This document shows, in pieces, positions 1 to 4,049 of a stretch of 5,403 bases of DNA. The DNA comes from Clostridia bacterium (lineage in GTDB: Bacteria; Bacillota_A; Clostridia; Oscillospirales; CAG-272). A program made the position numbers and the translations under genes. The DNA lies in assembly GCA_017408625.1 (NCBI GenBank), contig JAFQUG010000222.1:1-5403 (forward strand). Direction: 5' to 3'. The notes below the pieces were generated by a model, which was given only the letters and a program-made list of their open reading frames with translations, was not told the origin of the DNA and did no database searches. Each line of letters begins with the position of its first letter. Position 1 is the first letter of the stretch.

Positions 1-325
1 TCTGCACTTCTCCCGTCTGCTTGTTCGTCAGACGAACCTTGACACGCAAGGGGGCGGCATAGTTGACGTCGCGCTCCTTACACTCCTCCACCGTGTACTT
101 CGGCTTCTGGTCGATCGAGTAGGAAAGAAACTCGATCGAGAGATTGCCCGAGAAATCGGTGATGGGAGACACGTCGCGCAGGACCTCACCCAGACCCTCC
201 TCCAGAAACCACTTGAACGATTTGGTTTGAATTTCCACAAGGTCGGGCAGATCCAGCGTATAGCGCGACTTGGAAAAGCTCATTCTCGTGTTCTGGCCGA
301 GTTTTTGCTCTTTTACGTTGACCAT
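1..325 (-). CDS. rpoB: DNA-directed RNA polymerase subunit beta, N-terminal part (cut by window edge)
   Basis: This is the beginning of the beta subunit of RNA polymerase, the catalytic core partner of beta-prime in transcription. Only about 108 codons are present; the gene runs off the left edge. The translation reads [20 protein letters not shown] and then carries family hallmarks of the RpoB protrusion/lobe start: [20 protein letters not shown] (about residues 26-45), [14 protein letters not shown], and [20 protein letters not shown] near residue 85-104. These match the Firmicutes RpoB N-terminus closely, by my recollection of the B. subtilis protein. The ATG at 325 is preceded by GGAGTGAT (333-340, minus strand). 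No rplL or other ribosomal stalk gene lies upstream; the gene is divergent from rpsT and has its own strong promoter at 475-503. Confidence 0.97.
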   Translation of the reverse strand, partial: MVNVKEQKLGQNTRMSFSKSRYTLDLPDLVEIQTKSFKWFLEEGLGEVLRDVSPITDFSGNLSIEFLSYSIDQKPKYTVEECKERDVNYAAPLRVKVRLTNKQTGEVQ

Positions 326-474
326 GAATTTTATCACTCCATTCCATGATGTGCCCTTATGCCCGTCGGCGAAAGGACCGTAAAACGACCGCCCGTTGCA
401 TATAAAAAATATCAGTAAAAAGATTATTTACAGGATATATTTTCGCTGGTACGGCAATTATAATGCAGTTTAAT
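326..474 (-). other. rpoB 5' leader, no gene seen
   Basis: Between the rpoB promoter and its start codon there are roughly 140 transcribed bases. I see no ORF with a convincing start and no recognisable riboswitch or protein-binding leader. A second TATAAT (457-462, minus) with TTTGCT 17 bases upstream could be a tandem weaker promoter. The part nearest the gene carries a GC-rich stretch (about 361-400) with modest self-complementarity that I could not resolve into a clear hairpin. Confidence 0.4.
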
Positions 475-503
475 ATTATAGCAAAGCCCGTTGCGTTTGT
501 CAA
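475..503 (-). promoter_or_regulatory. sigma-A promoter of rpoB, perfect consensus
   Basis: On the minus strand TTGACA (498-503) and TATAAT (475-480) are separated by exactly 17 bases. Both hexamers are perfect and the spacing is optimal. Transcription should start near 468, leaving a leader of about 140 bases before rpoB. A consensus promoter here implies very strong transcription of rpoB independent of the upstream ribosomal protein operon. Confidence 0.88.
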
Positions 504-507
504 GAGC

Positions 508-534
508 TTTTTTCCTGTTTTTTTCATTTTTTTT
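508..534 (-). promoter_or_regulatory. phased A-tracts upstream of the rpoB promoter (UP-element-like)
   Basis: Reading the minus strand toward the -35 box there are three A-runs of 8, 7 and 6 bases, at 534-527, 524-518 and 513-508. Their centres lie about 10 bases apart, close to one helical turn. Such phased A-tracts just upstream of -35 bend DNA and can bind the alpha C-terminal domain of RNA polymerase. The arrangement is seen in the sequence; the activating role is inferred. Confidence 0.6.
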
Positions 535-576
535 CGCCGAATGGAAAAAATATTTTGAGAAATTTTCAAAAAACCC

Positions 577-605
577 TTGCTTTTTCGTTTTTTGTGTGTT
601 AAGAT
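577..605 (+). promoter_or_regulatory. promoter of rpsT
   Basis: TTGCTT (577-582) and TAAGAT (600-605) are separated by 17 bases. The predicted start is near 611, giving an 80-odd base leader before the rpsT start codon. The leader (612-694) holds a GC-rich stretch around 625-650 but no clear attenuator. Confidence 0.7.
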
Positions 606-694
606 ATGGGGGTGAATGGATATGAGGCGGCCGCGCACCCTCTCAGGCGCAGTCGTGAAAGCCGAAAACGATTTGGAAAGGGGAGGTGAACGAT

Positions 695-958
695 TTGCCG
701 AATATCAAGAGTGCAAAGAAGCGCGTCAAGGTCACTGCTGTGAAGACGATGCAGAACAAAATGTTCCGCACCCAGCTCAAGACCGAGATGAAGAAGTATG
801 AGGCTGCTGTTGCCGCGGGCGATCTCGCTCTGGCGCAGGAGACCTACAAGGCCGCTGTCAAGAAGATCGACAAGGCTGTTTCTCGCGGTATTCTCCACAA
901 GAATGCCGGCGCACGCAAGAAGAGCCAGTTTACGAAGAAGCTCAACGCCATGGCGTAA
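695..958 (+). CDS. rpsT: 30S ribosomal protein S20
   Basis: S20 is a primary binding protein of 16S rRNA in the small ribosomal subunit. The 87-residue product starts MPNIKSAKKRVKV and ends FTKKLNAMA. It is rich in Lys and Ala and predicted all-helical, with the family's ILHKNAGARKKSQ segment at about residues 67-79. The length is normal for S20 (about 85-90 aa). I chose the TTG at 695 because the family begins MPNIKSA and because GGGGAGGTG (680-688) sits six bases upstream. The longer GTG reading at 686 would lie inside that ribosome binding site and add MND. The gene is monocistronic, with its own promoter at 577-605 and a strong terminator 14 bases after the stop. It is divergent from rpoB. 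S20 synthesis is autoregulated in E. coli, partly through a weak UUG start; whether that applies here is unknown. Confidence 0.97.
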   Translation: MPNIKSAKKRVKVTAVKTMQNKMFRTQLKTEMKKYEAAVAAGDLALAQETYKAAVKKIDKAVSRGILHKNAGARKKSQFTKKLNAMA

Positions 959-971
959 GAGCAAGAAAAAT

Positions 972-1017
972 GCCGAATGCCCGCAAACCCTCGGGCGTTC
1001 GGCTTTTTCTTTTTTTC
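972..1017 (+). terminator. Rho-independent terminator of rpsT
   Basis: GCCGAATGCCCG (972-983) pairs with CGGGCGTTCGGC (992-1003), 12 bp with one G-T pair, around an 8-base loop. A T-rich tail follows (1004-1017). The -35 box of cysK starts two bases after the tail. Confidence 0.93.
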
Positions 1018-1018
1018 A

Positions 1019-1048
1019 TTGACAGCCCGCCTTATAAAATGCTATAAT
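1019..1048 (+). promoter_or_regulatory. sigma-A promoter of cysK, consensus hexamers
   Basis: TTGACA (1019-1024) and TATAAT (1043-1048) are both perfect, with an 18-base spacer. Transcription should start near 1055, only about 20 bases before the cysK ATG. There is therefore no room for a T-box or other long sulfur-responsive leader, which suggests constitutive expression or repressor control. Confidence 0.88.
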
Positions 1049-1074
1049 GGTGCAAGAGAAAAGAGGTGTTTTCT

Positions 1075-1998
1075 ATGTATTACCGCAGTATCACCGAGCT
1101 GGTGGGCGACACGCCGCTGTTCGAGCCCGTGCGCTTCAACCGCGAACAAAATCCCGGTGCAAAGGTGCTGTTAAAATTAGAATATCTCAACCCCGCAGGG
1201 AGCGCAAAGGATCGCGTGGCGCTTTCCATGATTTTAGACGCCGAGGCGCGCGGCCTGTTGCGTGCAGGCTCGACCATCATTGAGCCCACCAGCGGAAACA
1301 CGGGCATCGGGCTTGCCGCCATCGGTGTGCCGCGCGGCTACCGTGTGGTCCTCCCCATGCCCGAGGGCATGAGCTTGGAGCGCCGCCGACTGCTATCCGC
1401 CTTTGGTGCCGAGATCGTGCTGACCCCCGCAGCCGAGGGCATGTCGGGCGCGATCGCCAAGGCCAAGGCCCTCGCCGTCGAGATCGAAGGGGCGTTCATC
1501 CCCTCGCAATTTGACAATGCCGCCAACCCTGCGGCGCACCGCGCCACCACGGGCCCCGAGATCCTTGCCGACACCAACGGCTGCGTGGACATCTTCGTGG
1601 CGGGCGTTGGCACGGGGGGCACGCTCACGGGAACGGTGCAGTTCCTGCGCGGGCGCATCCCGTCGCTCAAGGCGGTGGCGGTCGAGCCTGCCGCATCTCC
1701 CCTGCTCTCCACGGGTCACGCAGGGCCGCACGGCTTACAGGGCATCGGCGCGAACTTTGTGCCAGACAACCTTGACCGCTCGCTCATCGACGAGGTCTTC
1801 CCCGTCACCGAGCAAGAAGCCTATGCGGCGGCACGCACACTCGCGCGCACCGAGGGGCTTTTGGTGGGCATCTCGTCGGGCGCGGCCCTGCACGCGGCAA
1901 GCGAAATTGCAAAGCGTCCCGGTAACAAGGGCAAGGTCATCGTGGTGCTCTTACCCGACACGGGCGACCGCTACCTCTCCACGTCGCTGTTCGAATAA
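1075..1998 (+). CDS. cysK: cysteine synthase A (O-acetylserine sulfhydrylase)
   Basis: This is a cytoplasmic PLP enzyme that makes L-cysteine from O-acetylserine and sulfide, the last step of cysteine synthesis. The 307-residue length is normal. Fold-type II motifs are intact: the PLP lysine is Lys45 in LNPAGSAKDR, the substrate loop TSGNTG is at 72-77, and QFDNAANPAAHRATTGPEI lies at 145-163. The phosphate-binding glycine loop GTGGT is at 179-183, EPAASPLL and GPHGLQGIGANFVP at 204-230, GISSGAA at 265-271, and LLPDTGDRYLST near the end. The GPH-QGIG segment favours CysK over CysM or cystathionine beta-synthase. I chose the ATG at 1075 because AGAGGTG (1062-1068) sits six bases upstream; the GTG at 1066 lies inside that site. 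The usual MPETMS segment reads MPEGMS here. The gene is monocistronic and converges on the DUF2752 gene. Confidence 0.96.
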   Translation: MYYRSITELVGDTPLFEPVRFNREQNPGAKVLLKLEYLNPAGSAKDRVALSMILDAEARGLLRAGSTIIEPTSGNTGIGLAAIGVPRGYRVVLPMPEGMSLERRRLLSAFGAEIVLTPAAEGMSGAIAKAKALAVEIEGAFIPSQFDNAANPAAHRATTGPEILADTNGCVDIFVAGVGTGGTLTGTVQFLRGRIPSLKAVAVEPAASPLLSTGHAGPHGLQGIGANFVPDNLDRSLIDEVFPVTEQEAYAAARTLARTEGLLVGISSGAALHAASEIAKRPGNKGKVIVVLLPDTGDRYLSTSLFE

Positions 1999-2004
1999 CG
2001 AAAA

Positions 2005-2039
2005 GGAAGCGCCGATCACGGTGCTTCCCTTCTTTTTTT
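2005..2039 (+). terminator. terminator of cysK, shared with the convergent DUF2752 gene
   Basis: GGAAGCGCCG (2005-2014) pairs with CGGTGCTTCC (2019-2028), 10 bp with one G-T pair, around the loop ATCA. The plus-strand tail is CTTCTTTTTTT. On the minus strand the hairpin is followed by TTTTCGTT, a weaker tail, so it probably works in both directions. The minus-strand gene's TGA stop is in the loop. Confidence 0.88.
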
Positions 2040-2684
2040 GATCATCCAAATGGCGGCGGCCGCCACGGGCAAAAGCCCCAGCAACAGCCACGGCGAGTAC
2101 AGAAGTGCGCAAATCAGGACCAGAACGGCGCCTGCACCGAAGCCTGCCACGGCGCGCGGCACAAAGCCCACGGGAACGGCATCGAGCGCGATCAGCAGCA
2201 GCACGCAAAGGATCAGCGCAAGGAAGAAAAAGCCGAGTGCCAGTAGCGGTGAGATCCGCGCCTGCCACCAAGGGAGCAGGTCTCCCGCGGGGTCAATGCC
2301 AAAGAGCAGCAGCGTATTGCGCACCAGAGCAAGCAGAAGGAAATAAGCGACCGCAACGCGCGGCAGGGCACGCGGGAGCAACCCGTGGGAGCGCCCCCTA
2401 CAAAGAAGCACAAGGGCGCGCAGATCCAGCACCAGCGCGGCTACCGCCGCGAGGATCAGACCGCCGCAAAGGTGCAGCGCCTGGACGAATTGCAACGAGA
2501 GCAGGGCGCGCACGCCGCGCGTGCCGCCGCAAAAGGGGCAATAAAGGTGCAGCAGATCGTGCATGGCACAGTGAAAGGTGTCCGAGGGAAAAAGGCGCAT
2601 GATCTGCGCATAAAGCACAAATGCAGCGGCAAGCACCGCAAGACCGACATGCATTAAAATATACGCACGCCACGCTTTTCTCAT
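2016..2684 (-). CDS. DUF2752 family membrane protein
   Basis: This is a 222-residue integral membrane protein of unknown function. The family signature is visible as CPFCGGTR at residues 49-56, just after a first membrane segment (about 9-31). A family-like ALVRN follows at about 119-123. Further hydrophobic segments lie at about 72-95, 110-128, 148-172 and 183-215. The C-terminal part with two or three extra segments goes beyond the compact DUF2752 core. I chose the ATG at 2684 because AAGGGGGGAG (2689-2698, minus) precedes it; the in-frame GTG further out lies in front of that site. Its own promoter is at 2715-2743. The last residues (KKRREAP) and the stop are encoded within the cysK terminator. 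It is divergent from two small membrane protein genes, which may be functional partners. Its biochemical role is not known to me. Confidence 0.85.
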   Translation of the reverse strand: MRKAWRAYILMHVGLAVLAAAFVLYAQIMRLFPSDTFHCAMHDLLHLYCPFCGGTRGVRALLSLQFVQALHLCGGLILAAVAALVLDLRALVLLCRGRSHGLLPRALPRVAVAYFLLLALVRNTLLLFGIDPAGDLLPWWQARISPLLALGFFFLALILCVLLLIALDAVPVGFVPRAVAGFGAGAVLVLICALLYSPWLLLGLLPVAAAAIWMIKKRREAP

Positions 2685-2714
2685 ACTGCTCCCCCCTTGC
2701 ACTTGATTGTCTTC

Positions 2715-2743
2715 ATTCTATCATAAATAAGCATGGGATGCAA
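2715..2743 (-). promoter_or_regulatory. promoter of the DUF2752 gene
   Basis: On the minus strand TTGCAT (2738-2743) and TAGAAT (2715-2720) are separated by 17 bases, with a predicted start near 2708. Its -35 box is 18 bases from the -35 box of the divergent promoter at 2762-2790, so one regulator bound between them could control both. Confidence 0.65.
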
Positions 2744-2761
2744 GATTTTTTGCCGAGGCAC

Positions 2762-2790
2762 TTGCCAAGATGCGTAAAGTGCGCTATAAT
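2762..2790 (+). promoter_or_regulatory. promoter of the two-gene small membrane protein operon
   Basis: TTGCCA (2762-2767) and a perfect TATAAT (2785-2790) are separated by 17 bases, with a start near 2797. AGGAGG (2807-2812) follows, seven bases before the ATG at 2820. Confidence 0.8.
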
Positions 2791-2819
2791 GAAAGCAGAA
2801 CACGAAAGGAGGATAACGC

Positions 2820-3266
2820 ATGAATTACGATCCCAACAACGAGCGCCGCAACGAGCAGGAGCAAGAGCCGAATCAAGGCGCACAGCCGGGCTCTCACAAT
2901 TACAGCTTCGATCCAAACGGGCAAGGCCCGAATCAGAGCTGGCAATACGGCAACCAATACAACCCCAACGGCTATGGCCACTACCCGCCCATCTACGATC
3001 AGCCCGACAGCGCGGCAAAGAACGCACAGATCTTTGGCATCGTTTCCCTGATCGGCCTGTTCTTCTGCCAGATCCTGTCGATCGTTTTCGGCGCGATGGC
3101 GATGAGCAACGCAAAAAAGTCGGCAATCACGCTCGGCCGTGAGTGCTCTGAGGCCAAGACTGGGCGCATCTGCGGTCTGGTCGGTCTGATCCTCGGCATC
3201 GGCTCGATCGTGCTTACCGTGTTTGGCTACATTCTGTTTTTTGTTGTATTTGCACTCACCCTATAA
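2820..3266 (+). CDS. small two-TM membrane protein with Asn/Gln-rich N-terminus (DUF4190-like)
   Basis: The 148-residue product has no enzyme motif that I recognise. Residues 1-65 are a low-complexity, polar tail rich in Asn, Gln, Pro, Gly and Tyr, including several NPNG/DPNG-like repeats. A first membrane segment lies at about 70-94 (FGIVSLIGLFFCQILSIVFG). A polar loop with KK and GRECSEAKTGRICG follows, then a second segment at about 118-147. This layout (disordered Pro/Asn/Gln-rich head, two helices, charged loop with an SNAKKS-like start) is typical of clostridial DUF4190-like proteins, an assignment made from memory. The start is clear: a perfect AGGAGG seven bases upstream. It is the first gene of an operon with 3279-3698, which has the same architecture. 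Function unknown. Confidence 0.82.
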   Translation: MNYDPNNERRNEQEQEPNQGAQPGSHNYSFDPNGQGPNQSWQYGNQYNPNGYGHYPPIYDQPDSAAKNAQIFGIVSLIGLFFCQILSIVFGAMAMSNAKKSAITLGRECSEAKTGRICGLVGLILGIGSIVLTVFGYILFFVVFALTL

Positions 3267-3278
3267 GGAGTAATAGAT

Positions 3279-3698
3279 ATGAACAACGATTTTAATAATG
3301 CTTGGAGCTACGGCCCCGATGCACAGGGCGGCATGTATCCCCCGCCCATTGACACCGCTGCGCTGAATCTGGCGTCGGCACTGCGCAAGGCCTGCACTGC
3401 AAGGACGCTTGGCATCATCGGCATCATCACCTCGCTGCTGTGCTGCTGTCTGCCCCCGATCGGGCTGACGCTGGGTATTCTCGCCATTGTATTTGCCTGC
3501 AGTGCCAACAAGCGTGCGGGAACCAAGCTCGCCCCCGCAAAGACTGCGCTGGTCTGCGGCATCATCGCCACGGTCATCAGTGCCGCATGGCTGATCTACA
3601 TGACCGTGGATTTCATTATCATTTGGAACAATCCCGCCTTCTGGGAGGAATTTTACAAGACCTACGAGGAAGCAATGCAGCAATACCCCGTTCAATAA
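3279..3698 (+). CDS. small two-TM membrane protein, likely paralogue of the preceding gene (DUF4190-like)
   Basis: The 139-residue product has a short polar head (about 1-28, with MYPPP) and a first hydrophobic segment at about 43-74 that contains CCCLPPIG. A charged loop (NKRAGTKLAPAK) follows, then a second segment at about 88-117 and an acidic/aromatic tail ending QQYPVQ. The helix-loop-helix layout and the loop pattern (A-K-T/ICG or VCG) resemble the preceding protein, suggesting an old duplication. The gap to the upstream stop is 12 bases, and the AAGGAG ribosome binding site (3265-3270) overlaps that stop, so the two are probably translated together. The CCxLP-x-G segment recalls CD225/dispanin-type proteins, a resemblance noted only by eye. 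The TAA stop merges with the inverted repeat at 3695-3711. Confidence 0.8.
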   Translation: MNNDFNNAWSYGPDAQGGMYPPPIDTAALNLASALRKACTARTLGIIGIITSLLCCCLPPIGLTLGILAIVFACSANKRAGTKLAPAKTALVCGIIATVISAAWLIYMTVDFIIIWNNPAFWEEFYKTYEEAMQQYPVQ

Positions 3699-3711
3699 CG
3701 AAAAGCCCCCT
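3695..3711 (+). repeat. left flank repeat of the non-coding element (17-bp perfect inverted repeat)
   Basis: ATAACGAAAAGCCCCCT here is exactly the reverse complement of 4056-4072. It includes the TAA stop of the upstream gene. It is either a terminal inverted repeat (with a TA dinucleotide at each end) or one arm of a bidirectional terminator, AAAAGCCCCC. Confidence 0.85.
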
Positions 3712-3719
3712 TACAGCGA

Positions 3720-3735
3720 CCTGCGATAAAGCAGG
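3720..3735. repeat. small hairpin at the left end of the element
   Basis: CCTGC (3720-3724) and GCAGG (3731-3735) form a 5-bp stem around GATAAA. The related right-end sequence at 4025-4044 forms TAAAGC-T-GCTTTA (4025-4037) instead. Confidence 0.5.
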
Positions 3736-3742
3736 CTCGCCG

Positions 3743-3825
3743 AACGATGTTTGCCCTTGCGGGCAAATGATGTCGGCTTCGCCGAATGATGTAGCCTTCG
3801 GCAATGATGTTGTGCCTTCGGCACA
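3743..3825 (+). repeat. left arm of hairpin array: four AATGATGT spacers, each followed by a stem-loop
   Basis: The constant 8-mer appears at 3743-3750 (variant AACGATGT), 3766-3773, 3785-3792 and 3803-3810. Each is followed by a different short palindrome: TTTGCCC/GGGCAAA (3750-3767), CGGC/GCCG (3774-3784), GCC/GGC (3794-3802) and TGTGCC/GGCACA (3811-3825). Loops are TTC or TTGC. Stem sequences vary while the spacer is conserved, so the spacer is the selected or propagated unit. Confidence 0.85.
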
Positions 3826-3838
3826 GTGGGCAAACAGC

Positions 3839-3918
3839 ACATCATTGCGACCTACCGGGAGCAACATCATTACGAACGAAGTGAGTAACATCATTTTTGC
3901 GTAAGCAAAAACATCACT
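3839..3918 (-). repeat. right arm of hairpin array: four copies of the same 8-mer in inverse orientation
   Basis: ACATCATT, the complement of AATGATGT, occurs at 3839-3846, 3864-3871 and 3888-3895, with variant ACATCACT at 3911-3918. Between them are imperfect hairpins at 3846-3863 and 3871-3887 and a perfect one, TTTTTGC/GCAAAAA with loop GTAA (3894-3911). The arm mirrors the left arm about an axis near 3825-3831, so each left 8-mer can pair with a right one to give a branched, tree-like fold. Confidence 0.85.
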
Positions 3919-3958
3919 CTTTTACGCCCGAAAACAAAATACAGTATAACACACGCTG

Positions 3959-3973
3959 CCTTGCGGGGCAAGG
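3959..3973. repeat. short hairpin inside the element
   Basis: CCTTGC (3959-3964) and GCAAGG (3968-3973) form a perfect 6-bp stem around GGG. No T-run follows, so it is not a terminator by itself. Confidence 0.55.
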
Positions 3974-3980
3974 TTATGTG

Positions 3981-4011
3981 CAAAAGGGACGAGAAAATCT
4001 CGTCCCTTTTG
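3981..4011. terminator. probable bidirectional terminator between convergent genes
   Basis: CAAAAGGGACGAGA (3981-3994) pairs perfectly over 14 bp with TCTCGTCCCTTTTG (3998-4011) around the loop AAA. The GC-rich core GGGACGAGA is flanked by AAAA on the left and TTTT on the right, so either strand gives a stem followed by a U-tract. It lies between the convergent two-TM operon and the AI-2E family gene and would serve both. Confidence 0.75.
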
Positions 4012-4049
4012 TGCTTTTGATATATAAAGCTGCTTTACGGTAGGTGTCC

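Larger units (their letters stand above)
3714..4049. mobile_element. candidate non-coding mobile element (MITE/REP-like) with a palindromic hairpin array
   Basis: This 336-base stretch carries no convincing gene, differs in texture from the surrounding coding DNA, and is built of short hairpins. TTA occurs at both ends (3711-3713 and 4050-4052) and could be a target duplication. The first and last 20 or so bases are imperfect inverted repeats: ACCTGCGATAAAGCAG near the left end and ACCTACCGTAAAGCAG on the other strand near the right end. Inside are the AATGATGT hairpin array (3743-3918), a small hairpin (3959-3973) and a long terminator-like hairpin (3981-4011). An alternative border reading takes 3698-4069, with the 17-bp flanking repeats as true termini and TA as the duplicated target, as in IS630/Tc1-type MITEs. 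No transposase is present, so mobility would need help in trans. Other copies in the genome would decide the borders. Confidence 0.6.

Noticed and set aside
622..801. ORF starting ATG at 622 with a GGGGGTG site in front, in the rpsT leader and overlapping rpsT
   Set aside because: Most of it lies out of frame inside rpsT and the product has no recognisable features. The presumed ribosome binding site is at or beyond the predicted 5' end of the transcript. A leader peptide is possible but unsupported.
1951..2673. Several antisense or out-of-frame ORFs across the DUF2752 gene and the end of cysK
   Set aside because: They are Arg/Ala-rich readings typical of shadow frames in GC-rich genes. The DUF2752 frame alone has membrane helices, a family motif, a ribosome binding site and a promoter.
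3440..3904. ORFs crossing the hairpin array on either strand (for example plus 3440-3904, minus 3619-3894)
   Set aside because: They run through the palindromic repeats, begin inside the second two-TM gene or overlap it in another frame, and lack starts with ribosome binding sites. The translations are repeat-derived.
3743..3918. CRISPR array
   Set aside because: The constant unit is only 8 bases, the intervals are 10-20 bases and self-complementary, and orientation inverts halfway. No cas genes are present.
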